From assembly GCF_000499385.1 (NCBI RefSeq), contig NW_013655000.1:1-64000 (forward strand): a stretch of 64,000 bases of DNA, read 5' to 3'. Source of the DNA: Eimeria necatrix. Lineage: Eukaryota > Apicomplexa > Conoidasida > Eucoccidiorida > Eimeriidae. Of this stretch, positions 37,685-48,128 are shown in pieces. The position numbers were made by a program, and so were the translations under genes. Each line of letters opens with the position of its first letter. Position 1 is the first letter of the stretch. Under the pieces are notes generated by a model that was given only the letters and a program-made list of their open reading frames with translations, did no database searches and was not told the origin of the DNA.

Positions 37685-37724
<40 letters not shown>

Positions 37725-38595
37725 GGCAGCAACAGCGGTAGCACTGAAGAGGCGAGCAACACGGGGCCTCTGGCCCTTCGACCGGCAGTCAGGAGAGGCC
37801 CTGTTGCTTTTGCCCCTTGTGCTGCTGCTAGCGCTAGGGCAGGCTGTGGATGCAGCAGCAGCAGCAGCAGCAGCAGCAAGACTTCCTGTATCAACTGCTG
37901 CTGCAGGCCAGAAGGGGACGTGGGATCTACCGCTGCAGCAGCTGCTGCTGTACTGCTGCTGCAGCGTTCTCGCTGGATTAGCCGTAGGAGGCCAGGGCCT
38001 TTTAAGGGCTGGGGCTGGGCTTGCTGCTGCTGCTGCTGCTGCTCACCTGTACGCAGCAGCTGCTGCCACTGCTGCAGAAGACGCCGCTTCCCCATGCAGC
38101 CAGCCAACAGCAGCAGCAGCAAATGCTGCAGCTGAAGCAGAAGCAGCATTAGGAGCACGACTCCTGCTGCTGCAGCTGCTGCTGCTGCTGTCATACACTG
38201 CGCCAGCCCCCTCCAGCAGGGCCCAGCGGCCTGAAATGAGCGAGCCACAGCAGCAGGAAGCTCAGCAAGGGAAGTGCAGCATGCAGCAGCTGCTGCTGCA
38301 GCAGCAGCATGCGCAGCAGCAGCAGCAACAGCAGCAGGGAGAAGTGTTGCCGCACGAACTGCACGGTGAAAAGCAGCAGCAGGAGCCGCCGCAGCAGCAG
38401 CAGGGCTTGTCGAGGGAACTGCAGCAGCAGCAGGAACTACTGGGAGAAACGCGAGAGCAGCAAAAGGAGCAGCAGCCACAGCAGCAGCACCACCAGGTCT
38501 CGCTGCAGGGCGCGCACAGCAACCAACAAGAGCAGCAGGAAGAGCAGCAGCAGCAGCAGCTGCTGCTGCAGCAGCTGCAGCAGCTGCAGCACGCC
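37534..38595 (+). other. Possible upstream exon of the TIC22-like gene, or CAG-repeat artefact
   Basis: Open plus-strand segment rich in Ala and Leu, then Gln and Glu (for example ELHGEKQQQEPPQQQQGLSR), ending at a reasonable donor GCC|GTAAGG. It begins with a Leu run and LTFMMLLGIALEF, which could pass as the signal peptide of a bipartite apicoplast leader. However, CTG runs give Leu in any gene-free sequence here, and the opposite strand is equally open. I could not connect it in phase to the exon at 39955, so I list it without calling a gene. Confidence 0.3.
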
Positions 38596-38756
38596 GTAAG
38601 GTGTGCGCTTGGCGTCGCCAGCGCCGCAGCGGCCTTGGGGTGTCTGTACACCCGAGTGCCCCCTCCCCCTCCTTGGGATGAAAAGCATCTTTTCTGTTTT
38701 TTTCATTTTTGTTTATTTCTGCTGCCAAGCAGATTCATCTCCCGGCACCTTGCCCC

Positions 38757-38791
38757 CAAACCCTAAACCCTAAACCCTAAACCCTAAACCC
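38757..38791 (-). repeat. AAACCCT telomere-type tract
   Basis: Five AAACCCT units, TTTAGGG on the minus strand, in the region upstream of the TIC22-like exons. Confidence 0.93.
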
Positions 38792-39268
38792 CACTCGTCC
38801 CAGTCCTTTCTCTGTAAACTGGCTAGAAGAAATCTCCCAGAGCTTTAGCTTTAGGGGCCCCCTGTGGGGCCCCCTGGGGGGCCCCCTGGGAGCTCTTGGG
38901 GGCCCCCAGGGCCCCTACGGGGGGAGCAGAGCTACGCAGTCTACTTTCAATTAAGAAACGCTGCAGCAGCAGCAAACAGCAGCAGCAGCAAACAGCAGCA
39001 GCAGCAAACAGCAGCGGCAGCAAACAGCAGCAGCAGCAAACAGCAGCAGCAGCGCGCTCTGATTTTTTGTGCTCCAGCGCGAGCTGTTTGTTGTGGCTGT
39101 TGCTGCTGTGTAACAGCGGCAGCAGCAGCAGCAACAGCAACAGCGCCCCTGCAGCAGCAGCAGCAGCACTGCCTCAGCAGCAGCTGCTGCAGGCAGCAAT
39201 TGCTGTCACCCTGAGAGCAGCAACACTGAGACTGGGCTACAGGGAGGGCCCCCGGGGCCACTTAAACC

Positions 39269-39326
39269 AAACCCTTAGAAGGGTTTGGGGGGGCCCCTGG
39301 GGCCCCTCAAACCCTTCTAAGGGTTT
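39269..39326. repeat. Nested hairpin with 19-bp perfect arms
   Basis: AAACCCTTAGAAGGGTTTG at 39269-39287 pairs with CAAACCCTTCTAAGGGTTT at 39308-39326 around a GGGGCCCC-rich spacer. Each arm is itself a short palindrome (AAACCCTT/AAGGGTTT), so the structure is nested. Confidence 0.9.
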
Positions 39327-39577
39327 CAAGAGGTCCTAAAAAGCCTTTAATGCCATTCTAGAAGCTGTGGGGCCCCCTGTGAGGGTTCACGCACTAGGCG
39401 GGCCCCTAAGGGGGCCCCCAGGGTACATGCAGGAACTCAAAGGGGCCCCTGGGGCCCCTACGAGGGGCTGTAGGGCCCCCTGGGCAAATCCAGCGACGCA
39501 GGGGGCCCCTTGGGGCCCCCTAAGAAGGTACGTGGGGCCCCCTGGGGGCCTCTATGGGCTAAAAGATCTCAACGGGT

Positions 39578-39653
39578 CTATAAAGTTAAGAAAAAAGTCC
39601 CCAAGGGGGCCCCCCGGGGGGCCCTTTTGGGGACTTTTTTCTTAACTTTATAG
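39578..39653. repeat. 76-bp hairpin with 27-bp perfect arms
   Basis: The arm 39578-39604 (begins CTATAAAGTTAAGAAAAAAG) is the exact reverse complement of 39627-39653. The 22-bp centre GGGGGCCCCCCGGGGGGCCC plus TT is largely self-complementary too. Nothing in flanking sequence marks it as a transposon; no target-site duplication is evident. Confidence 0.95.
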
Positions 39654-39954
39654 CCCCCAGTAACCCGTGAGTGCCTTCGAGGGCCGGACACCTTTTTGGA
39701 GCCCCAGCAAACGAAAAAGGGGTCAAAAGAATCCATTATTTCCTCCTCTTCTCATTTTGGGATGTAAATTAAATAATTATTTTCATTTAAATGCGCAAAT
39801 AAGAAACGAAATGGCGAGAAGAGCCAGCAGTGTACGTGCCGGGGGCCCCCAGGGGCCCCCGAAGGTCCAGCAGGGGCAGCCTCGTCCGGGGGCCCCTCGC
39901 TGAGGCCCCTGGCAACTAAGTTTGTCCTCTTTAGCTGCCTTTTTCAAATTATAG

Positions 39955-40319
39955 ACTGGAAGATTTGCTGCAGCACATTAAACAGGCTGGAAGAGGCGCA
40001 GCAGCAGGAGCTAGCAGCGCAGCAGCAGGGGGCCTCCTGCTGCAGCAGGGAGAGGGGCCCCAGCGGGCCTCCTTTGGGGGCCCCTGTTGCTTCCCGCTGC
40101 TGAGCAGCGCCATGTCTGGCACTGTGAAAGTGCAGTGGCTCTGTCTGCTGCAGCAGCAAAAGCCCCTGGGAGGCCCCTCTAGGCACTCTCAGTGCTGCCA
40201 CTTCTCAAAGAAAATGGGTCCCTTGGGGCAGGCCAGCTCCCTGCGGTGTACATACACCTGAGCTGCTGCGGGGCCTCAAGTCTGCGGCCCCCGAAGCCAG
40301 AAGCAGGGCTGCAGACGGT

Positions 40320-40351
<32 letters not shown>

Positions 40352-40460
40352 CGCAGCAGCAGCAGAAGCCGCAGCTAGAGAAGCTCCACCCGCCTACGCG
40401 CTACGGCGCAGAGCCGCAAAACCTGCCGCTGCAGCTTTGCCCCCGTCGGTCAAGCCGCTG

Positions 40461-40507
<47 letters not shown>

Positions 40508-40771
40508 ACAAAGAAGACTGGGCCCCGGAGTCTTTAGGCGCCTTCTGGAGCGCGTGGGCCTCTTGAGCGCACAGCGAAAGGAGTGCGTAGGCCCTGCAGC
40601 TAAGCGGACTCAGCCTTGAGCGCCAAACCCTAAACCCTAAACCCTAAAAAAGGGTTTGCGCTGTTGCCTGCAGGCTGTTGCTGGACTGGCACTTGCTGGG
40701 GGTGCCGGTCTTTGCTGTCGTGGACTCCGCCGGGAACCCCTTCGTCTACGCAGAGCAAACTATCATGCTGC

Positions 40772-40817
<46 letters not shown>

Positions 40818-41143
40818 TGGGGGACTTCGCAGCTTGTTCAGATGGCGCAAGGCCAAGACAGGCACTCCTCGTTTGGTTCAAAAGGGCCTTTTGTTTTTCA
40901 ATGCTGCAGATGCTGCTGAGTATCTCGACCAGCTGCTCAAGTCTGCGCGTAAGTGCTGCTGCTGCTGCTGCTGCTGCAGGGTTTGCTGCTGCTGCAGCGG
41001 TTGCTGCTGCTGCTGCTGCTGTAGTGTTCGCGACTGCTGCAGCTGCTGCAGCGGGAGCTGTACTCGCTCGTTCGAGGCTCGCTGTGGGTGCAGCCCACGC
41101 TCTATGGCGCTGCTGCTGCTGCAGCACCTCCGCTTCTGCTGCA

Positions 41144-41174
<31 letters not shown>

Positions 41175-41468
41175 CTGCTGCAGCAAACGTGGACGCTCAC
41201 CTTGCTGCCTTCTCCCTCGCTCGTGTGTGGCCAGAGCTTCGCCGTGTCTGTCGGCTGCAGCTCAGTTTGCCCCCAGACGGGGGCCCCTGTAGGGGGCCCC
41301 CAGGGGGGCCCCCGGGGGGCCCCCAAGGGGCCCCCAGCGTGCCTGGGGGCCCCTCTGAAGCAGATGAAGAGGGGGGCCCCCAAGGCGTTTCAGGGGCCCC
41401 GGGGGCCCCCCCGCTGTTTCAGTGGGTACTGGTGCCCTCTCGGCAGTCGGTAGGCCTGCTGTCAGCTG

Positions 41469-41501
<33 letters not shown>

Positions 41502-41630
41502 AGCTGCTGCAGCTGCTGCTGCTCTAGCTGCTGCAGCTGCTGCTGCTCTGCCGTCGAAACTGCTGCCGCAGCCGCAACTGCTGCAGCCGCTGCAGCAGCA
41601 GCTGCTGCTGCTTCTGGTGCTGCTGCTGCA

Positions 41631-41662
<32 letters not shown>

Positions 41663-41803
41663 AGGTAATGGACGCGCGGAAGCTGGGGAGTGGCGTGGCG
41701 GTGCCGCTGTTTTACCGGCCGGGGCTTTCAGTGCAGCGGAGGGGCCGCGCGGTGCTGCCTCTTTGCTTCGAGCTGCGGGACCTCATCAGGACGTGGGCAG
41801 CAG

Positions 41804-41851
<48 letters not shown>

Positions 41852-41984
41852 GCGGCGGAGGGAGTGGCAGCAGCAGCGGCGAGGACGGGCAAGTGATGGT
41901 GCTGGACTTGCTGGATTTGCTGCTGCGAGCCGCGCTGCAGCAGCAGGTAAGCGTTCCCACTCTTGAAACAGCAGCCGCAGGAAT

Positions 41985-42023
<39 letters not shown>

Positions 42024-42093
42024 AGTCTTATTCCTAAACAGTGTCCCCGGTTTTCACGCAGGCGATCCCCACGAAGATAGATTCGGCACTAGC

Positions 42094-42140
<47 letters not shown>

Positions 42141-42268
42141 GTTTGGCCGAGCTCATTGACTCCGGCCTGTGGGGCCTCGTGCCCAGCTCTGAGGCGCTGC
42201 AGCAAGTGCAGATGATGAGGGCCAGGGGAGTCAGGAAGGCCCAGCTGCACTTGAGTCTAGATGACTAG
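39955..42268 (+). CDS. TIC22-like apicoplast protein import component (5' end unresolved)
   Basis: Exons 39955-40245, 40674-40948, 41184-41449, 41665-41946 and 42062-42268 join in phase. The core matches the Tic22 family, which has two similar halves. Half one: LLGVPVFAVVDSAGNPFVYA, then GLLFFNAADAAEYLDQLLKS, PNVDAHLAAFSLARVWPELR and FQWVLVPSRQS. Half two: VMDARKLGSGVAVPLFYRPG, RAVLPLCFELRDLIRTW and the C-terminal ESLAELIDSGLWGLVPSSEA. In plastids Tic22 is an intermembrane-space chaperone for imported proteins; in apicomplexans it sits in the apicoplast membranes and is needed for import. Poly-Ser and poly-Gln runs from CAG repeats interrupt loops but not the conserved strands. The targeting leader and start codon are not found; a candidate upstream segment is at 37534-38595. 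The first modelled donor lies inside a copy of the dispersed palindrome (CGGTGTACATACACC). Confidence 0.75.
40625..40650 (-). repeat. AAACCCT tract with inverted end in a TIC22 intron
   Basis: Three AAACCCT units followed by AAAAAAGGGTTTGCG; flanking GCGCCAAACCC and GGGTTTGCGC can pair. It sits just upstream of the acceptor at 40673. Confidence 0.9.
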
Positions 42269-42271
42269 TTC

Positions 42272-42316
<45 letters not shown>

Positions 42317-42724
42317 GCAGACAGTGGCAGACAGTGGCCGCTGTGGCGGCGGCTGCAGCCGACGCAGGGCGAAGCAGCACGCCCGGGCCCGCCAGAGCTC
42401 TTTAGCAGCTCGCGACGCGGGAAGCTGCAGCAGCAGCTGCAGCAGCAGCAGCAGCTGCAGCTGCAGCAGCAGCAGCAGCAGACGCAAGAAGCAGCAGCGG
42501 CGCCTTAGCGGCGGCAGCAGCAGCTGCTGCTGCTGCTGCTACTGCTGCTTCCCACTGCGCCCAGGGGCGCTCGGGGGCTGCCGAGCCGCCAAATGGCGCA
42601 GTTTGCATGCAGAAGTTTTGTTGATTTTGTTTTGATTGTAAAGAAAACCGAAAAGTTTAGTTTTCTCCGTTTACGGCGTTGGCGGCGGCGCTGCAGATGC
42701 GCAGCTGCGCGCTGCTGCCGCTGC

Positions 42725-42762
<38 letters not shown>

Positions 42763-43100
42763 ATATAAAAACAACTAAAGCAGCACAGCTGCAAATATAG
42801 CATGAAAGAACTCTAGAGACAAAACTATTAGTTATTTTCTGTTTGTTCTCGTTGAGCTCGGGTCACTCGCGGCGGGAGGCACGGAGGCCCCACGGCGCTT
42901 CAGGTGTACATACACCTGAGAGCGGAGCCCGCCAGTCTTCCCCTCCCTACCTGTTCATCGCATCATTTGTTTTTATCTTTTCGAACTTGTGGCTGCTTTA
43001 AAGACAGGAAAGGTCCTGCGGCGCCGTCTGCTGCAGAGCCGCTGCAGGCGCAGGGGCCCCCAGCTAAACCCTAAACCCTAGCCCGCAGAAACCCTCGACT
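42269..43100. other. TIC22 3' region and PRCC upstream region
   Basis: Starts with (CAG)n after the TIC22 stop, continues with mixed CAG/CTG words to 42770 and turns AT-rich near 42775-42850. It then carries a palindrome copy CAGGTGTACATACACCTG at 42900 and two AAACCCT units at 43066, just before the PRCC start. No additional gene seen. Confidence 0.45.
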
Positions 43101-43382
43101 ATGACTTCTCTGGAGGCCCTAATAGCTCAAAACTTCCTCGATGAAGACGAAGACCCCCGAAGTGGTCCTTTGGGGGCCCTAAACCCTTCTTACAGAGAAG
43201 AAAGCAGTTCAAAAGACCCTCAGGAGGGGGCCCCCTGGGCTGCGGCCGCTGCACTGGGGGGGGCCCCCGGGGGGCCCCCCAAGTGGGGCCCCCAGGGCAG
43301 CAGCCAAACTTCGCCTCTTGCCTTTCCGGTCCCTAAGCCCAGGCAGAAGACCCCGCAGGACCGCCCTGCAGCAGCAGCCTCC

Positions 43383-43416
<34 letters not shown>

Positions 43417-43668
43417 AGCCGGGAGAGCACACGGAGGCACCTGCTGCAGCTGCAGCAGCATCCCCTGCCTCCCCAGCAGCAGCTGCAGCAGCAGCAGCAG
43501 CAGCAGCGGGGCCAGATGGGGTGCCGGTGGTGAAGTACGGGCCTCTCTTTGACTTCTCCGAATCCGCAAAGGATGACTGGGTGGCAGTGAGGAATTTGCC
43601 AAAGGCCAGGAAGAATAAAGAAAGGGGGCCCCCCGAGGGGGCCCCCGGGGGCCCCCAGGGCCCGGGAG

Positions 43669-43700
<32 letters not shown>

Positions 43701-43836
43701 GACGAGGAGCGCAGCCGCAGACTGGCGCTGCTGCAGGCCCTGCCGAAGCCCCAGAGGTCCCTCGTGGGGTGTTTGGGTGCAGCAGGATTTGGCAGGGGAG
43801 TTGATTTGCTGCTGGGGTCCAAAGAGGAAGCTGCCC

Positions 43837-43874
<38 letters not shown>

Positions 43875-44227
43875 GCAGCAGGTGCAGCAGACGGAGCAGA
43901 GGCGGAAGCGGCTGCGGGAGATGCTGCTCTGCAGATGATGCCCCGCGTGCTGCAGCAGAAGCAGCAGAAGCAGCAAGTGAAAAAAGAAGAAGACAGCTCC
44001 GAAGCCCCTTCTCAGCAAGCAGCAGCAGCAGCTGCAGCAGCAAAGGAGGAAACGGAGCAGCAGCCTGCTGCTGCTGCAGCTGCGCCTCTAGGGCCAGCAG
44101 AAGGCGCAGCAGCAGCAGCAAGTGATAAGTTCTTGACTTCCATGTTTACACTTTACGATTCGGACGAAGAAGAAGAAACAAAAGCAGCAGAAACAACTGC
44201 CAGTAGCAGCAGCAGCAGCAGCAGCAG

Positions 44228-44262
<35 letters not shown>

Positions 44263-44941
44263 GGACTGAAGAGGCAGGGAGTAGCTCTGGATCGTCGTGG
44301 GCACCAAAAGCAGCAACGGCAGAAGCAACAGCTGAAGCAGCAGCAGCAGCAGCAGCAGCCGCAGAAGAGGCAGCCGCAGAACGGGCAGCAGCAGAAGGAG
44401 CAGCAGCAGAAGAAGCAGCAGCAGCAGCAGCAGCAAATCGGTATTGGGAGTACGGGGAGGAGGATGCTGCTGTAGAAGAGTTAGGCATAGAGAAGACGTT
44501 GCTTGAAAACTCGGGGATTTCGACGGCAGAGGTAAGGGTTTAGGGTTTAGGGTTTACGCTTTAGGGTTTAGGGTTTAGGGTTTAGGGTTTAGGGTTTAGG
44601 GTTTAGAGCTGAGGCTTTTGTGTGCAGCTGCGTGACTTGCGGCGCATGGGCGCCACTTCGGTATTAGGTGCTACTCTGCAGAACCCCGACTGGTAAGCCC
44701 TAAACCCTAAACCCTAAACCCTAGCTCCAGGCCTAGGCCCTAAACCCTAAACCCTAGCGTTTCGCCCTAGCCCTAAACCCTAGGCCTAGTCCCTGTTAGC
44801 TCTGCACCGCAAACCCTGACGCTAAGCCCTAGCCCGAAACCCAAACCCTAGCCGGAAACCCCTGCCCCAAGCCCTAAACCCCAGCCCTAAACCCTAAACC
44901 CTAGCCTGGTTCGCAGAGCCCCTCTGCGTTGAAGTGCAACA

Positions 44942-44994
<53 letters not shown>

Positions 44995-45444
44995 CTGCAG
45001 GCACCTGACCGCGCAGACGGGGCCCCAGAAAAAAGCAAAACTTCGTTTGGCTACAAAAGTGTGGAGTGCAAAGGATAGGGCAATTACGGAAACCCTGGAG
45101 CCCAAAGTCATGCAGAAGAGGAAGCACCAGGTCGGCGAGGGTTTAGGGTTTAGGGTTTAGGGTTTAGGGTTTAGGGTTTGGGGCTGCAGAGCCTGCGGGC
45201 GCGGCCGCAGGCAGTGGGGGACTTGTGCACGGGTAGGCAGGTCTGGAATGCCTCGCTGGGGTTTAGGGCCTGGAGTGTAGAGCCTAGGGTTTAGGGTTTA
45301 GGGTTTAGGGTTTAGGGTTTTGCTTGGGTGCTGCAGATCAACTGGCTGGCTGCGGAGGCGCACGACAAGGAGATGGAGCTGCTGGAACTGACGGCGAGGA
45401 CTCGACAGACGAAATACCAAACGGCAATGAAGTACGGCTGGTGA
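43101..45444 (+). CDS. PRCC-family protein (nuclear, splicing/mitotic-checkpoint related)
   Basis: Four exons: 43101-44531, 44628-44692, 45001-45130, 45337-45444; 1,734 nt, 577 aa, phases matching. The diagnostic PRCC C-terminal domain is spread over the last two exons: RAITETLEPKVMQKRKHQIN, then AHDKEMELLELTARTRQTKY and the terminal KYGW, matching the family's lysine-histidine-glutamine, R-x2-T and YG(F/W) ending. Upstream are Pro/Ala-rich segments, VVKYGPLFDFSESAKDDWVA, an acidic YDSDEEEE box and LGIEKTLLENSGISTAEV. Human PRCC is a nuclear protein that binds the checkpoint protein MAD2B and associates with splicing factors; its name reflects a Pro-rich N-terminal half, which fits. All three introns carry telomere-type repeats. 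The stop codon is only about 8 bp from the palindromic satellite. Confidence 0.87.
44537..44608 (+). repeat. TTTAGGG tract in PRCC intron 1
   Basis: About ten units, one altered (TTTACGC), filling most of the 96-bp intron. Confidence 0.95.
44697..44906 (-). repeat. Degenerate AAACCCT tracts in PRCC intron 2
   Basis: Blocks of AAACCCT at 44697-44725, 44739-44756 and 44885-44905, with degraded copies between them (CCTAGCCC, AAACCCAAACCC). A (CTG)16 run at 44946-44993 follows, up to the acceptor at 45000. Confidence 0.9.
45137..45320 (+). repeat. TTTAGGG tracts in PRCC intron 3
   Basis: Units at 45137-45179 and 45287-45320 with unrelated sequence between; the second ends 16 bp before the acceptor CTGCAG. 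Confidence 0.93.
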
Positions 45445-45451
45445 TGCGGTG

Positions 45452-46135
45452 TCTGGACATCTGGGGTGTCTAGACACCTCCTGCGGTGTCTAGACACCTC
45501 CTGGGGTATCTGGACACCTCCTGGGGTATCTGGACATCTCGTGGGGTGTCTGGACATCTCGTGGGGTGTCTGGACACCTTCTGGGGTGTCTGGACACCTT
45601 CTGGGGTGTCTGGACACCTCCTGGGGTGTCTGTACACCGTGTGGAGTGTCTAGACACCTCCTGGGGTGTCTGGACACCTCCTGGGGTGTCTGTACACCTT
45701 GTGGGGTGTCTAGACACCTCGCGGGGTGTCTGGACACCTCCTGCGGTGTCTGTACACCTTGTGGGGTGTCTGGACACCTCGTGGGGTGTCTGGACACCTC
45801 GTGGGGTGTCTGGACACCTCCTGGGGTGTCTGGACACCTCGTGGGGTGTCTGGACACCTCGTGGGGTGTCTGGACACCTCCTGGGGTGTCTAGACACCTC
45901 GTGGGGTGTCTGGACACCCTGTGGGGTGTCTGGACATCTCGTGGGGTGTCTGTACATCTCGTGGAGTGTCTGCCTGTACAGCTCGTGGAGTGTCTGTACA
46001 CCTCGTGAGATGTGTGTACACCTCGTGGAGTGTCTGTACAGCTCAAGCGAGGCACACACAGCCGCGGGGTGTCTGTACACCTCAGGGTCGACAGCCGTAA
46101 AGTGCGGCTGCTGCTCGCTCGGGGTGTCTGTACAC
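45452..46135. repeat. Satellite array of 20-bp palindromic units
   Basis: About 30 tandem copies of a 20-bp unit, consensus CTGGGGTGTCTGGACACCTC, from just after the PRCC stop to about 46030, with scattered units to 46135. The core GGTGT-N4-ACACC is palindromic. Variants include TCTAGA, TCTGGA and TCTGTA centres, and ACATC for ACACC. Because 20 is not a multiple of three, both strands are open in several frames with a 20-residue period; I treat these frames as non-coding. Confidence 0.95.
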
Positions 46136-46928
46136 CTGGCGGGCCGTGAGCTCCGAACTTTCTGGGGTGTATGTACACCTGCCCCGAAGGTGCTGCGGTG
46201 TACGTACAGCTCAGGCTGTGCGTTCAGGGCTCATTTAGTTTGTCTGAAGGGCCCATCGAGAGCTCTTTTGATGTTTCTTTTAAGCCAACAACTCAGACTT
46301 TTTGTAGTTTGCTCTTCGGGTGTATGGACGGGAGAGCGCAGCCGTTGCTTTCAGGTGTACGTACACCTCAGCGCTGGGCTGTACGTACACCACGCATGGA
46401 GGCTTTTGTGGATTTTTTTAGAGTTTACAAACAAGAGCTTCTCTAGCGAGCAGCACTTTAAAAAATAGTGAAATATATAACTTAATTTGGTGTTTAATGC
46501 CCTCTCACTGAACTGGAAGCGAAGTGCAGCCTAATTGAACTTTGAATTAAAAACCCCAAACCCGCAAAAGCAGACTAGATAGCACTCAAGGCCCCGCCCC
46601 AAACTCAGTCTCTTCGGGCACAAAATGGCTTCTTCCCTGTTGCCACAAATTGCAAACTCCATTCCATTCGTTCTGGGGTGTACGTACACCTGGGGTGGGG
46701 GTGGACGTACACCGCAGGCCTGAGGTGTACATACACCCCAGGGCGCAGCAGCAGCTGCACTACCTGCTCGCGCCGGTCGTTTCTTCTCGAGCTCTTCCCC
46801 GACAGACTCACCAACAACACAGCAGCAGCGCGCGAGGCTGCTGCTACTGCAACTGCTGCTGCTGCTGCAGCTGCTGCTGCTGCTGCTGCGCAGCAGCTGC
46901 TGCAGCTCCTGCTGCTGCCGGCGGTGGC
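46136..46928. other. Spacer with clustered dispersed palindromes
   Basis: Eight or so GGTGTACGTACACC-type copies (46130, 46164, 46196, 46352, 46378, 46676, 46703, 46721) are mixed with non-repeat sequence. A plus-strand open piece at 46225-46320 (GSFSLSEGPIESSFDVSF) has coding-like composition but no linked exons. (CTG)n at 46855-46920 leads to the stop codon of the minus-strand gene. Confidence 0.45.
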
Positions 46929-48090
46929 TTAGGTGGTGCTCTGAGCGTACAGGGCCAGGACCTTCAAGCAGGTGATGAATCTGTCTCTCTTTTCTACGCC
47001 GCCTTCTTCCAAAAGAAAAAGACGATTTAGTTGTGGGGCCCCAGAGTCGCAGTACTCCAGCATCACGAGGCAGTTCTTCGCTGCGGTGTCTAGACACCTC
47101 ACGGCCGGGTTCTGCGCAAGCGCTGCAGTCGACTCGTTCGCCTGCAGAGCCGGAAGGCTGTATGCTTCGTGCAGCTGAGCGCAAACCCTAAACCCTAAAC
47201 CCTAAACCCTAAGCCCTAAACCCCTCGTCTTCGAGGCGCAGCTCACGCAGTGGGGCTCAAACCCGAGAACCCCAAGTGAAGCGCTGCGCTTGTTGCAGCA
47301 AGGGGCTTGGGCTGCGCGCTGAACCCTAAACCCTAAAAAGGGGTTTTGCTGTCTAAACCCTAATTAAACCCACAGCTCCAACGGTTTCGCGGACTCATCG
47401 CGGAACTCCAGAAATTAACCCCCACCCCTTAAACCCTAAACCCTAATCCCGACCCCGCCTCTAACCCCAAACCCTGCCCCTTCTCCCAAAACCCCAAACC
47501 CTAACCCTCGCCTCGCCGGGCTCAAACCCCAAACCCCAAACCCTCGCCCCAGCCGGCCCAAACCCCAAACCCTCGCCCCAGCGGTGGCAAACACCAAACC
47601 CTCGCCCCGGCGTGCCCAAACCCCAAACCCTCGCCCCGGCGTGCCCAAACCCCAAACCCTCGCCCCGACGGGGCCAAACCCTAAACCCTCGATAAACCCT
47701 AAACCCCCGTGAGCGCGCACAGCTTTGAGGGGAAATGAGTGCTGCACTCCGTCAGCAAAAACCAACTTGAAGCTGGTGAGGCTTCTGTCAAGAAAGTAGC
47801 GACCGGGAATTTGGCGTTTTGTGGCTAAGTCCAAAAAGGCGCAGGGGCAGCCAGCCACTGCAGCCCTGGCGAAGCTTTTCACCTGCGGCCAGCGAGCAGC
47901 AGCAGCAAAAAGGCCTGCTGCTGCAGCTCCTCTGCTGGTCCTTTGCTGCTACTCTGCTGCTCTTTTGCTGCTCTTTTGCTGCTACTTTGCTGCTCTTTTG
48001 CTGTTCTCCTGCTGCTTCGCTTAAGCCTCATCTACTCCCTGATTGGCCCTAGCCTGCCTGCTGCTGCTCTACTGCAATTCATAGCCGCTC

Positions 48091-48128
<38 letters not shown>

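Noticed and set aside
45452..46135. CRISPR array
   Set aside because: Units are contiguous 20-bp tandem copies without unique spacers, in a eukaryotic spliced genome.
45312..46468. Long open frames on both strands over the 20-bp satellite, with 20-residue periodic proteins
   Set aside because: A 20-bp unit without stop words is open in several frames by construction; both strands are equally open and the genuine PRCC last exon ends at 45444.
47436..47720. Gly/Phe/Trp repeat tail (GFGVWG) following the exon at 47882-47721
   Set aside because: Read-through into the intronic GC-rich minisatellite; the joined ISP-like model splices it out in phase.
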